A DNA stretch of 46,918 nt from Hyphobacterium marinum (GTDB lineage Bacteria; Pseudomonadota; Alphaproteobacteria; Caulobacterales; Maricaulaceae): the NCBI RefSeq assembly GCF_036330325.1, contig NZ_JAZDRO010000009.1:1-46918 (forward strand), written 5' to 3'. Below the pieces are notes generated by a model. That model did not search any database. It saw only the letters and a program-made list of their open reading frames with translations, and was not told where the DNA came from. The position numbers and the translations under genes were made by a program. Position 1 is the first letter of the stretch. The number at the start of each line of letters is the position of its first letter. Of the stretch, positions 38,612 to 46,898 are shown piece after piece.

Positions 38612-39493
38612 ATGCCGGTCAATGATCCGGTCGTCGCCGAACAGACGCCCGCTGCCGATTTTTCCATCGACCAGAAATGGGACCTCTATTCCGAAGAGGA
38701 ACACGGCGTCTGGACCACGCTCTACGAACGCCAGATGGGCGTTCTGAAGGGCCGGGCCTGCAACGAGTTCTTCAAGGGGCTCGAACTCTTGAATCTCAAT
38801 GATGGCGGTATCCCCGACTTCCGGCGGATCAACGAGAAGCTGGAAAAGCTGACCGGCTGGACGGTGATCACCGTGCCGGGTCTGATCCCGGAAAAGGAAT
38901 TCTACGAACACCTCGCCAACCGGCGCTTTGTCTCCGGGCGATTTATCCGCGACGCGGAGAAGCTCGACTACCTGCCCGAACCTGACATCTTCCACGATGT
39001 CTTCGGCCATGTGCCGCTGCTGACCCAGCCGGTTTTCGCCGACTATATGGAGGCCTATGGCAAGGGCGGGCTGCGCTCGCTGGAATTCGACGCCATCAAG
39101 AACATGGCGCGGCTCTACTGGTACACGGTCGAATTCGGCCTCATCAACACGCCCGAGGGCCGGCGGATCTACGGCGCGGGGATCGTCTCGTCCAAGGCCG
39201 AATCGATCTTCTCGCTGGAAGCCCGCTCCCCCAACCGGATCCATTTCGATCTGGAGCGGGTGATGCGCACCGACTACCGCTACGACGATTTCCAGCAGAC
39301 CTATTTCGTCATCGATTCCTTCGACGAATTGATGGAAGCGACTTATGCCGACTTTGCGCCGCTCTACGAACGCCTGCCCAAGCTGACCGAAAATCGCCCG
39401 CGCGATATCCTCGATGGCGACAAGGTCTATTCCAAGGGCACGCAGGAATATGCCGATGGCGGCGGGCTGACGAAGAAAGCCGCCGCGCTCTAG
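38612..39493 (+). CDS. phhA: Phenylalanine 4-monooxygenase
   Basis: A 293-residue bacterial phenylalanine hydroxylase. It converts phenylalanine to tyrosine using tetrahydropterin, iron and oxygen. The iron ligands are H128 and H133 (PDIFHDVFGHVPLL) and E174 (YTVEFGLI). GIPDFRRINEKL and the SKAESIFSLE block match the catalytic core. There is no N-terminal ACT domain, as usual in bacteria. TTTGGGAGACTGAC precedes the ATG. Pterin-recycling genes (phhB, hmgA) are not adjacent. Its last 15 nt, including the stop, are repeated at 40285-40299 beyond the following AT-rich gene. Confidence 0.95.
   Translation: MPVNDPVVAEQTPAADFSIDQKWDLYSEEEHGVWTTLYERQMGVLKGRACNEFFKGLELLNLNDGGIPDFRRINEKLEKLTGWTVITVPGLIPEKEFYEHLANRRFVSGRFIRDAEKLDYLPEPDIFHDVFGHVPLLTQPVFADYMEAYGKGGLRSLEFDAIKNMARLYWYTVEFGLINTPEGRRIYGAGIVSSKAESIFSLEARSPNRIHFDLERVMRTDYRYDDFQQTYFVIDSFDELMEATYADFAPLYERLPKLTENRPRDILDGDKVYSKGTQEYADGGGLTKKAAAL
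39479..39493 (+). repeat. 15-bp direct repeat, copy 1 (3' end of phhA)
   Basis: GCCGCCGCGCTCTAG, the last 15 nt of phhA including its stop, is exactly repeated at 40285-40299. The copies bracket the AT-rich lipoprotein segment. Flanking bases differ on both sides. Confidence 0.85.
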
Positions 39494-39556
39494 TGGCATA
39501 AGCCCGAAATCCTTTTATAGAATTCCAGATTAACAACGCCGCTCGGGGAGGAAATT

Positions 39557-40279
39557 ATGCGGACGTCAGCAATCATTGCAGGCCTGTCGATGGGCCTGGT
39601 TTCAGCATGTGCCAGTGTCCAGTACGACGCTGGCCCGGCCTTTTTGGGCAGTGAGCAGCATTCCGAAAGAAATTACACCATTAATGAAGAAACAAGCGCG
39701 TTCGTCGGAAATCCAATGATACGCGTCCAAGATTATAGAATAGATCGATTTTCCTCATCCGAAGTTGAAATTGTAAATGACTTTTATTATAATGGATTTG
39801 GTATAAATACGAATTTCCGCGCCGGCGAACGCTACCGGCTTGGCGGACGGACGATTCTCGATGGCGAAGAGCATCAATTCTTCGTATTTGGCATGTACGG
39901 GATATTGTTTGATCAATCGGGTGCACTGCAAGACAGCGTCCTGAATCTCTCTGCATATCCACCCGTATATCTGGTCTACAGCTATGAGACAGACGGAGGT
40001 CCGGGCTCGGTGCAGCCCGTCGTCGACGAACGAACAAACATCGAGGCTGAAGGGCAAAATTACGAAATTATCTATTCCGGTCGTGACGAAAACTCGATCC
40101 GGATGAGTTACCGCGAATACACCGATGCCAATTTGGCGAGGCAGTCATTCTTCCAGGATTTGACTTATCCGGCCTCGTCTCAGACCATCCGCTTCCGTGA
40201 CATCGTCATCCAGGTCTACGAAGCCAATTCTGAACAAATCCGCTTTTCAGTGACGGCCGACGATACGACAAGCGAGTGA
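39557..40279 (+). CDS. AT-rich lipoprotein of unknown function
   Basis: A 240-residue lipoprotein with lipobox LVSAC (Cys at 18). GGGGAGGAAATT precedes the ATG. The mature part is rich in aromatic and Asn/Glu residues (VEIVNDFYYNGFGINTNFRAG, EHQFFVFGMYGILFDQSG) and predicted to be mostly beta strand. Stretches such as 39670-39830 are far more AT-rich than any neighbour, with codons (AAT, AAA, ATA, TTA) rare elsewhere in the window. I recognise no family. Composition and the flanking repeat indicate horizontal transfer. Confidence 0.72.
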   Translation: MRTSAIIAGLSMGLVSACASVQYDAGPAFLGSEQHSERNYTINEETSAFVGNPMIRVQDYRIDRFSSSEVEIVNDFYYNGFGINTNFRAGERYRLGGRTILDGEEHQFFVFGMYGILFDQSGALQDSVLNLSAYPPVYLVYSYETDGGPGSVQPVVDERTNIEAEGQNYEIIYSGRDENSIRMSYREYTDANLARQSFFQDLTYPASSQTIRFRDIVIQVYEANSEQIRFSVTADDTTSE

Positions 40280-40284
40280 TCCAG

Positions 40285-40299
40285 GCCGCCGCGCTCTAG
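40285..40299 (+). repeat. 15-bp direct repeat, copy 2 (vestigial phhA end)
   Basis: Exact copy of the last 15 nt of phhA, lying 5 nt after the lipoprotein gene's stop. Its TAG overlaps the stop codon of astB on the opposite strand. Confidence 0.85.
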
Positions 40300-41636
40300 C
40301 TCCGCTGGAAGGGATAGAAGTCGTCGCCCAGATCGAGAAGCCGCGTGAGCGCATCCAGCGCCGCGCGGCTTTCTTCCATCAGGGCGGGGTCGCGCAATTC
40401 GTCCGGTGCCAGGCTTTCGCGGTAATGGCGTTCCGCCCAGGCAATCAGGGCATCGGCCCGGTCCGCCGTGATGTAAGCCTGTGGCTTGACCGCCGCCTGT
40501 TCGGCCGCGGTCAGCACGACACGCAGCCGCAGACAGGCCGGCCCGCCGCCATTGCGCATGGATTGACGCACATCAACGAAATCCACCTTGCCGACAGGGC
40601 CATTACCTGAGACCAGCGCCTCGCAATACGCCCGTGTCGTTTCCGTCTCTTCGGTCTCGACCGGGGCGACCAGCACCAGCCGGTCTTCATTCGGCCAGAC
40701 GAGGAGTTGGGAATTGAAGAGATAGCTCGTCACAGCGTCGCGGATCGGCACGTCCTCCTCGCGCACTTCAGCGAAGACCGGATCGAACAGGCCGTCGGCT
40801 GCGCGGCGGATCGCGTCCATCGCGCCTTCGCGGTCGGCGAAAGCCTTTTCATGGAAGAACAGCGTTTCGCGCGTGCCGACACAGACGACGTCATTGTGAA
40901 ACGCCCCGGCATCAATCGCGTCCTGTGACTGGCGGATGAACACCGTCCGCTTCGGATCCAGCCCGTGCGAGCGGGCAATCGCCTGACAGCTTTCCAGCGT
41001 CTGGCGCGCGGGGAAGGCCCCGCTCCAGGCTTCACTGGCTTCGCGTCCATAAACGAATATCTCGACGCCCGCCTCCCCATGCGCCCGGCACAGGCGGACA
41101 TGGTTCGCCGCGCCTTCATCGGCAAAGGCGGGCTGGGCGGGCAACAGATCATGCACCGCGAAGCGATCCTTATCGCCGAACGCCCATTGCAGCGACCGGC
41201 GGGTTTGCGGGCCCTCCAGCGAGCGGTGCAGCGTGGTGTGCAAATTGGCTGGCGTGAAATGCAGCCGTCCGTCGCCGGTATCGGCCGAGGGCGACACCAT
41301 CGCCGCATTCGCCGCCCACATCGGCGAGGCGGCATAGGCATTCCGGACCAGGCCCGGTACGGTTTTCCACGCTTTTTCAAGAACCTGCGTATCGCTCCCG
41401 CTGAAACCCGCCTGACGCAGGAAGGGCAGGAAGGGCCGCTCATGCGGTGGCAGGAAACCCTGAACAAGTCCGGCCTCGGACAGGCGTTGGGCCTTGACGA
41501 TGCCCTCGATCACCGCAGCGCGCGGCGAGGAGATCAGCCCCTTGTTCTTCGCGCTGGCGAGATTGCCGTCCGACAGGCCACCATAATTGTGGGTCGGTCC
41601 AACAAGGCCGTCAAAATTGGCTTCGACGGCGCTCAT
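40296..41636 (-). CDS. astB: N-succinylarginine dihydrolase
   Basis: A 446-residue AstB, the second enzyme of the arginine succinyltransferase (AST) pathway, converting N2-succinylarginine to succinylornithine, ammonia and CO2. Family marks are the N-terminal FDGLVGPTHNYGGLSDGNLAS, HERPFLPFLRQAGF, FTPANLHTTLHRSLE, the catalytic-Cys block QSMRNGGGPACLRLRV near 365 and GAFHNDVVCVGT. The ATG at 41636 overlaps the stop of astD by 4 nt. It is the last gene of the operon. Confidence 0.95.
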   Translation of the reverse strand: MSAVEANFDGLVGPTHNYGGLSDGNLASAKNKGLISSPRAAVIEGIVKAQRLSEAGLVQGFLPPHERPFLPFLRQAGFSGSDTQVLEKAWKTVPGLVRNAYAASPMWAANAAMVSPSADTGDGRLHFTPANLHTTLHRSLEGPQTRRSLQWAFGDKDRFAVHDLLPAQPAFADEGAANHVRLCRAHGEAGVEIFVYGREASEAWSGAFPARQTLESCQAIARSHGLDPKRTVFIRQSQDAIDAGAFHNDVVCVGTRETLFFHEKAFADREGAMDAIRRAADGLFDPVFAEVREEDVPIRDAVTSYLFNSQLLVWPNEDRLVLVAPVETEETETTRAYCEALVSGNGPVGKVDFVDVRQSMRNGGGPACLRLRVVLTAAEQAAVKPQAYITADRADALIAWAERHYRESLAPDELRDPALMEESRAALDALTRLLDLGDDFYPFQRS

Positions 41637-43090
41637 TCGAGCCCCTTGATCGGCAGGCTTTCGACCGTGTCGGCGGCCTGGGTTGCCACCGGATAGGCAC
41701 AATAATCCGCCGCGTAATAGGCGCTGGGGCGCAGATTGCCGGACTGGCCGGGCCCGCCAAAGGGCATGGTACTGGCCGCCCCCGGCGTCGGACGGTTCCA
41801 GTTGACGATCCCGGCCCGTGACCGGGTCCAGAATTCGTCCCAGAGCCGGCTTTCTTCGCTGACCAGTCCCGCCGACAGGCCATAGGCCGTATCATTCGCC
41901 AGCTCGATCGCCGCGTCGAAATCCGGAGCGCGGTAAACGGTCAGCAGCGGCCCGAAGACTTCTTCGTCCGGCAGATCAAGACCGGTCGCATCGACGAGAC
42001 CGGCGCTGACAAAGGCCTCTCCTTGCTCGAGCCGTTCCGCTTCGACAATGGGGCGTGCGCCCTTGGCGATCAGTGAAGCCTGCGCCGCCAGAACGGTTCG
42101 CGCGGCCTGCGCGGAAACCAGCGGCCCCATGAAGGCCTCGCCCGGATCATTCCAGGCCGCGACCGGCAGGCGGCGCGCATAGTCCGCCAGCGCGTCGACG
42201 ATCGCGTCTCCGGGCGCGCCGCCCGGAATGATCAGGCGCCGGGCGCAGGAACAGCGCTGGCCGGTGGTGATGTAAGCCGAATGCACGGCCATGCGCGCCG
42301 CCGCATCACTGTCTCCGGCGGACCAGATGATGAGCGGATTATTCCCGCCCATTTCCAGCGCCAGCTGGATGCCCGTGCGGCCGGCGAACTTGCGATGGAT
42401 GAACTGCCCGGTCGCATGCGAGCCGGTGAACAGGACGCCGTCGAGATCGGAATGGTCGAGTGCCGCGCCCCCCGCGTCGCGCCCGCCGGGAATAAAGTTG
42501 AGAACGCCCGCGGGCAGCCCTGCCTCTTCCCATAGCCGGACCATGTATTCCCCGACACCCGGTGTAAGTTCGGACGGCTTGAAGACGGCAGTATTCCCCG
42601 CGATCAGGGCCGGAACGATATGACCGTTCGGCAGGTGCCCCGGAAAATTGTACGGGCCGAGGACGAACATGACGCCCAGCGGCTTGTGGCGCAGTTGCGC
42701 ATGACCGAATGCGGTGTCGCTTTCGCTGCTTCCGGTCCGGTCATCATAGGCCTTGAGCGATATGGCGATCTTGCCGGCCATCGCCGCGGCCTCGCCTTGC
42801 GAATCCCAAAGCAGTTTCCCGGTTTCCCGCGCGATCAGTTGCGCCAGATCGTCCTTGCGGTCGGCCAGAAGTGCTCCAAAGCGTTCCACGATATCGCGGC
42901 GCTCGGAAAAGGGACGCCGCGCCCAGCCGGGGAAGGCCGCGCGCGCTGCCGTAAAGGCGGCGTCCACATCGCCACTGTCCGCCATCGCCCCGGACCAGAC
43001 CTCGGCACCGCTTGATGGGTCGGACGAGACCAGCGCCTCTCCCCTGCCCGTCTGCCAGCGTCCTGCGATGAAGCATTGTCCGGTGAGCAT
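41633..43090 (-). CDS. astD: Succinylglutamate-semialdehyde dehydrogenase
   Basis: A 485-residue aldehyde dehydrogenase oxidising N-succinylglutamate semialdehyde to N-succinylglutamate with NAD, the fourth AST step. The catalytic Cys is C280 (TTGQRCSCARR), the general base is E246 (ALEMGGN), and the cofactor loop has GPYNFPGHLPNGH and FTGS. GQRCxCARR is the AstD version of the motif. GAAGGATAAATC precedes the ATG. It starts 3 nt after the astA stop and overlaps astB by ATGA. Confidence 0.94.
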   Translation of the reverse strand: MLTGQCFIAGRWQTGRGEALVSSDPSSGAEVWSGAMADSGDVDAAFTAARAAFPGWARRPFSERRDIVERFGALLADRKDDLAQLIARETGKLLWDSQGEAAAMAGKIAISLKAYDDRTGSSESDTAFGHAQLRHKPLGVMFVLGPYNFPGHLPNGHIVPALIAGNTAVFKPSELTPGVGEYMVRLWEEAGLPAGVLNFIPGGRDAGGAALDHSDLDGVLFTGSHATGQFIHRKFAGRTGIQLALEMGGNNPLIIWSAGDSDAAARMAVHSAYITTGQRCSCARRLIIPGGAPGDAIVDALADYARRLPVAAWNDPGEAFMGPLVSAQAARTVLAAQASLIAKGARPIVEAERLEQGEAFVSAGLVDATGLDLPDEEVFGPLLTVYRAPDFDAAIELANDTAYGLSAGLVSEESRLWDEFWTRSRAGIVNWNRPTPGAASTMPFGGPGQSGNLRPSAYYAADYCAYPVATQAADTVESLPIKGLE

Positions 43091-43093
43091 GAT

Positions 43094-44113
43094 TTATCCT
43101 TCGCGTGTCCAGATACGGGCCTGGTCCCCGTCAGAAAGGCCAAGCGCGGCCATGGCCGGGGCCGGAATTCGGGCGGTCTCGGCATCCGCCTCGATCAGAA
43201 CCGCGGTGGTCTTGAACCCGTCCACTAAGTCATTGGAGACAATGGCCTGGACCGGTTCGTCGATCGCTGTCGCCGCATGTACCGTCACCCGGCGGCTCTC
43301 GCGCGCCGTGCGGGCCTGGCGGGTCGGAACCGACATCAGCGGACCGCCATCGAAAATGTCGATATAGCGGTCATAGGTGAAGCCTTCCCATTCCAGCAGT
43401 TTGCGAGCCCCGACGCCCTGGTCGTGGGTGATGCCGATCACCTCGCGCGCCTCCTTCGGCAGCAGGTCGAGATAGATCGGATGATTGGGCATGAGATCGA
43501 GGATAAACTGGTTGTCCGTCGCCGCACTCATCCGGTCGGCTTCGTCGAACGTCATGCGGAAGAAGGGCCGCGTGACATGATCGAAGAAGGGTGACGACCC
43601 GTCCTCGCGGACCACGCCGCGCAATTCGGCCAGCACCTTGTCACCGAAGCGGCCGTAGTCCGCCGCCATGAGGAGGTACCGCGTCTGGGCCACGAGCCGC
43701 CCGGCACCGGTCCCCCGCGCGGCTTCACTCACAAACAGAGAGCCGACTTCGGTCGCGCCAGCGAAATCGTTGACCAGCATCATGAAATCCATGTCGAAGC
43801 GCCGATCGGCTTCCTTTGAAGCCTGCGCCATCGTCAGAATCTTGAAGTCGAAATAGGGCTTGGAAATGCCGACCGCCGCCTTGACCGCCGCGCACCCCAG
43901 AATCCGGCCGCTCTCGCTGTCTTCCAGCATCAGCTGATAGATTTCCTCGCCCGGGCCATCGGGCGAAGTTTCGAACGCCACAGCCGACTTTTCCAGGCGT
44001 TCGGCCAGGTCGTCCCGGCTGAGCGACAGGCTGGTGAAACCGGTCCCGGCCGCAGCGGCCAGAGAGACAAAATCGTCGATATCGTCGCGGCGCGCCGCGC
44101 GGACAATCAGCAT
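43094..44113 (-). CDS. astA: Arginine N-succinyltransferase
   Basis: A 339-residue AstA, the first AST enzyme, transferring succinyl from succinyl-CoA to arginine. The start MLIVRAARRDDIDDFVSLAAAAGTGFTSL (split: MLIVRAARRDDIDDF and VSLAAAAGTGFTSL), the segment SEAARGTGAGRLVAQTRYLL and PMSVPTRQARTARESRR-like positions match the family; the GNAT-like fold is expected. The ATG at 44113 follows the M20 hydrolase stop by 9 nt. It is co-transcribed with astD and astB. Confidence 0.93.
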   Translation of the reverse strand: MLIVRAARRDDIDDFVSLAAAAGTGFTSLSLSRDDLAERLEKSAVAFETSPDGPGEEIYQLMLEDSESGRILGCAAVKAAVGISKPYFDFKILTMAQASKEADRRFDMDFMMLVNDFAGATEVGSLFVSEAARGTGAGRLVAQTRYLLMAADYGRFGDKVLAELRGVVREDGSSPFFDHVTRPFFRMTFDEADRMSAATDNQFILDLMPNHPIYLDLLPKEAREVIGITHDQGVGARKLLEWEGFTYDRYIDIFDGGPLMSVPTRQARTARESRRVTVHAATAIDEPVQAIVSNDLVDGFKTTAVLIEADAETARIPAPAMAALGLSDGDQARIWTREG

Positions 44114-44122
44114 GTGGGTCCC

Positions 44123-45385
44123 CTAAACCGACGCGGCGAGAGAACGGGCCTCGCGCGCATCGAATTGTCCCGAAGCGAACTTCATCAGCATCACGGCCGA
44201 CAGCTTCGCGCGTTCGGGAAAGCTTGAAAGAATGGCGATTTCCTCGTGGGAATGAATGGCCGCGCCGCGCACGCCGAGCGTGTCGACATTCGGGCATCCG
44301 GCCGCCCACAGATTATTGCCTTCACAGACCCCGCCCGTATCGTTCCAGCGAATGTCGAGACCGAGCGCCGATCCGGCCGCCCGTGTCCATTCGAACATCC
44401 TGGCATTGGCCGGCGTCATCGGCTTGGCGGGCCGGGTAAAACCGCCATGGAGCTCGGCGGCAATGCCATCGCGCTGACCGGTTTCCTGTGTCAGGCGGTC
44501 GAGCTCGTGGCTTACCCAGGCCTGGTCCTGCGTGTCACCGACCCGAACATTGAAACGGACGACGGCATTGGCCGGCACGACATTGGGCGGGCCACCGCCA
44601 TCAATGCGCGCGACATTGAATGTCACGCCTTCGCGCTGGCGGTTGAGATCGTCCAGCCCGAGCGCGAACGCGCTCGCGGCGGTGATTGCATTGCGCCCCA
44701 AATGGTGTTCCCGGCCCGCATGGGCGGCCTTGCCGCTGACCTTCAGCGACCAGTTGCCCGATCCCTTGCGCGCGCCGGCGAGTGAGCCGTCGGCCAGAGC
44801 CGGTTCATAGGTCATGCCGACATGGGCTTTCGACCCGAGCGCATGAATCACCGGGCCGGAACCAAGCGAACCGATCTCCTCGTCGGGGCTGATCAGCACG
44901 TCATAGCCGATCTGTTTCGCATGCGGGGATCGCTCCAGCGCCAGCAGGGCATGCAGCATCACCAGTATCCCGCCCTTCATGTCCGCCGCACCCGGCCCGT
45001 TGATCGTGTCATCATCCAGCATCCGCCAGTCCTGGAAGCTGTCGGATACCGGAAACACGGTGTCGTGATGCCCGGTCAGGACAATCTTCACCGGTGCCTC
45101 CGGACGCACACTCAAATGGAAGGAAGGTGTAAAACGCTGCTCGCCGACGACGCCCTCAGGGCTGACCGACGTGACGGGATCGAGTTCAACGGCCCGGATC
45201 GTACCGCCGGTCTCGGCGAACACCCGTTCCAGCTCGCGCCGCATCGCCTCGAGTCCCTCGGCATTGCGGCTGCCGGAATTGATCCGCACCCAGTCCTTAA
45301 CGGTCGCAATCATGCCGTCAGCGCGTGTGTCGATCCAGTCGAGCGCGGCTCGTTCGTCCGGGTTTAAATCAAGGGCCTGCGGCAC
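44123..45385 (-). CDS. M20-family hydrolase of the ast operon
   Basis: A 420-residue zinc hydrolase of the M20/ArgE/DapE group. The first metal motif is LTGHHDTVFP (about 100-109), with the bridging Asp in GPGAADMKGG and the catalytic Glu pair in SPDEEIGS (about 168-175). There is no signal peptide. It heads the ast operon, before astA. The normal last AST step, succinylglutamate desuccinylation by AstE, has no gene here, nor does AstC. DapE in the same superfamily removes succinyl groups, so this enzyme is a reasonable stand-in for AstE (inference). It starts with GTG (AGGAGG 5 nt upstream). Confidence 0.87.
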   Translation of the reverse strand: MPQALDLNPDERAALDWIDTRADGMIATVKDWVRINSGSRNAEGLEAMRRELERVFAETGGTIRAVELDPVTSVSPEGVVGEQRFTPSFHLSVRPEAPVKIVLTGHHDTVFPVSDSFQDWRMLDDDTINGPGAADMKGGILVMLHALLALERSPHAKQIGYDVLISPDEEIGSLGSGPVIHALGSKAHVGMTYEPALADGSLAGARKGSGNWSLKVSGKAAHAGREHHLGRNAITAASAFALGLDDLNRQREGVTFNVARIDGGGPPNVVPANAVVRFNVRVGDTQDQAWVSHELDRLTQETGQRDGIAAELHGGFTRPAKPMTPANARMFEWTRAAGSALGLDIRWNDTGGVCEGNNLWAAGCPNVDTLGVRGAAIHSHEEIAILSSFPERAKLSAVMLMKFASGQFDAREARSLAASV

Positions 45386-45431
45386 GGATGCCTCCTGCCT
45401 GTCGTGATCGGGGTGGGGCCGGGTGAGTGGT

Positions 45432-46721
45432 TCAGACCGCGTCGAGCGCCTGTGCGAGGTCAGCGATCAGGTCGTCGGGGTTTTCCAGCCCGATCGACAT
45501 GCGCACCAGGCCTGCCGTGAAACCGAGGCGCTCGCGCAAATCCTCGTCAACAGCGGCGTGGGTCGTCGATCCGGGATGGCAGATCAGGCTCTCCGTCCCG
45601 CCGAGCGACACGGCCAGCTTGATCACTTTCAGCGCATTGAGCATGCGGAAGGCTCCCGCCTCGCCACCCTCGACATCAAAGGCAAAGGTCGACCCGTCAC
45701 CGCTTGACTGACGGGCATGTACGGTCGCGTCGCGTGAGCCCTCTTCGAGGAAGCCGAGATAGCGGACATTGTCGACCTTGGGGTGATCGCGCAGGAATTC
45801 GGCGACCGACCGGGCGTTGTCGAAGGCGGCTGTCATGCGCAGCTTCACGGTTTCGAGGGAGCGCATCAGCATCCAGGCCGTATGCGGATCGAGATTGGTA
45901 CCGATCATGGAACGCAGCGCGCGAACCGGGGCCAGCGCCGCGGTCGATCCCAGCGCCCCGCCGGCAATCAGGTCACTGTGACCGCCTACATATTTGGTCA
46001 GGGAATAGATGACGATATCGACGCCCAGGCTGAGCGGTGTTTGACCGATCGGTCCCAGGAAGGTGTTGTCGGTCATGATGACCGGACGGCTGCCCTGTTT
46101 CTTCTCGATCTCGCCGGCCATAGCGACGCACGCCACCAGGTCCACGAGATTGTTGGTCGGGTTGGTCGGCGTCTCGGTATAGATGACCGATACCGGGCCG
46201 AGGGCCATGGCCTCTTCGGCGGCCTTGCGAATCTCCGCCTCACCGGCACTGGCGAAGAATTCAACATTCTTCACACCGATGCTGGGCATGTATTTGCGGA
46301 TGAAATTTTCGGTCGCTCCATAGAGCGGCGAGGAATGCAGGATGACCGACCCGGTTTTCGCGTGCGCCAGGATCGAGGTCGAGATCGCGGCCATGCCCGA
46401 GGAAAAGACAGCCGCTTCCTCCGCACCGTCAAACAGGGTCAGCCGGTCTTCGAGCACCTCGACATTCGGGTTGTTGAACCGCGAATACATCAGGCCGGCC
46501 GCTTCCGGATCCCCGTCCCGGCGCTTGCCGCCCATGATGCGGAAGAAGGCCGCCCCGTCCTCGGCTGTATCAAAGGCAAAGGTGGACGTCAGGAAGACCG
46601 GGGCCTTGATCGAATTCTCCGACAGTTTCGGATCGAAGCCATAGCTCATCATCAGGGTTTCCGGCGACAGGGCATGCCCCCCGATCTCACGCTTGCGATA
46701 CGGCTTTTCGGGTTTGCTCAT
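45432..46721 (-). CDS. Cystathionine gamma-synthase/methionine gamma-lyase-family PLP enzyme
   Basis: A 429-residue PLP enzyme of the Cys/Met metabolism family. The PLP Lys is K243 (YSLTKYVGGHSD). Other marks are MYSRFNNPNVEVLEDRL, SSGMAAISTSILAH, TPTNPTNNLVD and SLGGTESLICHPGSTTH at the C-terminus. Within the family the reaction (synthase, lyase or gamma-lyase) cannot be fixed from sequence. It has an N-terminal extension of about 30 residues compared with E. coli MetB. It is the first gene of the minus-strand run leading into the ast operon, 46 nt before the M20 gene, and may be transcribed with it. Confidence 0.9.
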   Translation of the reverse strand: MSKPEKPYRKREIGGHALSPETLMMSYGFDPKLSENSIKAPVFLTSTFAFDTAEDGAAFFRIMGGKRRDGDPEAAGLMYSRFNNPNVEVLEDRLTLFDGAEEAAVFSSGMAAISTSILAHAKTGSVILHSSPLYGATENFIRKYMPSIGVKNVEFFASAGEAEIRKAAEEAMALGPVSVIYTETPTNPTNNLVDLVACVAMAGEIEKKQGSRPVIMTDNTFLGPIGQTPLSLGVDIVIYSLTKYVGGHSDLIAGGALGSTAALAPVRALRSMIGTNLDPHTAWMLMRSLETVKLRMTAAFDNARSVAEFLRDHPKVDNVRYLGFLEEGSRDATVHARQSSGDGSTFAFDVEGGEAGAFRMLNALKVIKLAVSLGGTESLICHPGSTTHAAVDEDLRERLGFTAGLVRMSIGLENPDDLIADLAQALDAV

Positions 46722-46767
46722 GGCGGGCTCCGGACTGTTCGGGGACGGGTAATTTCCTGCGCCTGTT

Positions 46768-46794
46768 TCTGATACCCCGCCCGTCCGCGGTCAA
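46768..46794 (-). promoter_or_regulatory. Possible promoter of the cystathionine gamma-synthase-family gene
   Basis: On the minus strand a TTGACC (46789-46794) is followed at a Caulobacter-type spacing by GGTATC (46771-46776). The start codon is 50 nt further on. The match to the housekeeping sigma consensus is partial, so confidence is low. Confidence 0.3.
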
Positions 46795-46840
46795 GGCATG
46801 TCACCGGTGCGTGTTCACCCGATCTGACCCTCAGCAAAGC

Positions 46841-46866
46841 AAAACGGCCCGGGTTTCCCCGGGCCG
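46841..46866 (-). terminator. Intrinsic terminator of the gene beyond the right edge
   Basis: CGGCCCGGG (46845-46853) and CCCGGGCCG (46858-46866) form a perfect 9-bp stem with a 4-nt loop. On the minus strand the stem is followed by TTTT (complement of 46841-46844). It lies 32 nt after the TAG of the partial gene at the edge. Confidence 0.75.
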
Positions 46867-46898
46867 CTTCACTTTTATGCGTTGTCTGTTGGTGCAGA

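Larger units (their letters stand above)
39494..40299 (+). mobile_element. Inserted lipoprotein segment bounded by a gene-end duplication
   Basis: This 806-nt segment lies between phhA and the convergent astB. It carries one AT-rich lipoprotein gene and ends in a second copy of the phhA 3' terminus. In that second copy the phhA-type TAG overlaps the astB stop in CTAG (40296-40299), which looks like the ancestral phhA-astB junction. No recombinase or inverted terminal repeat is visible; mobility is inferred from the repeat and from base composition. Confidence 0.55.

Noticed and set aside
45783..46772. 329-residue open frame on the plus strand
   Set aside because: It is antisense to the cystathionine gamma-synthase-family gene; no ribosome site or recognisable domain.
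46722..46840. SAM-type riboswitch before the cystathionine gamma-synthase-family gene
   Set aside because: The leader does not show the conserved helices or core of the SAM-II or related motifs as far as I can fold it by eye.
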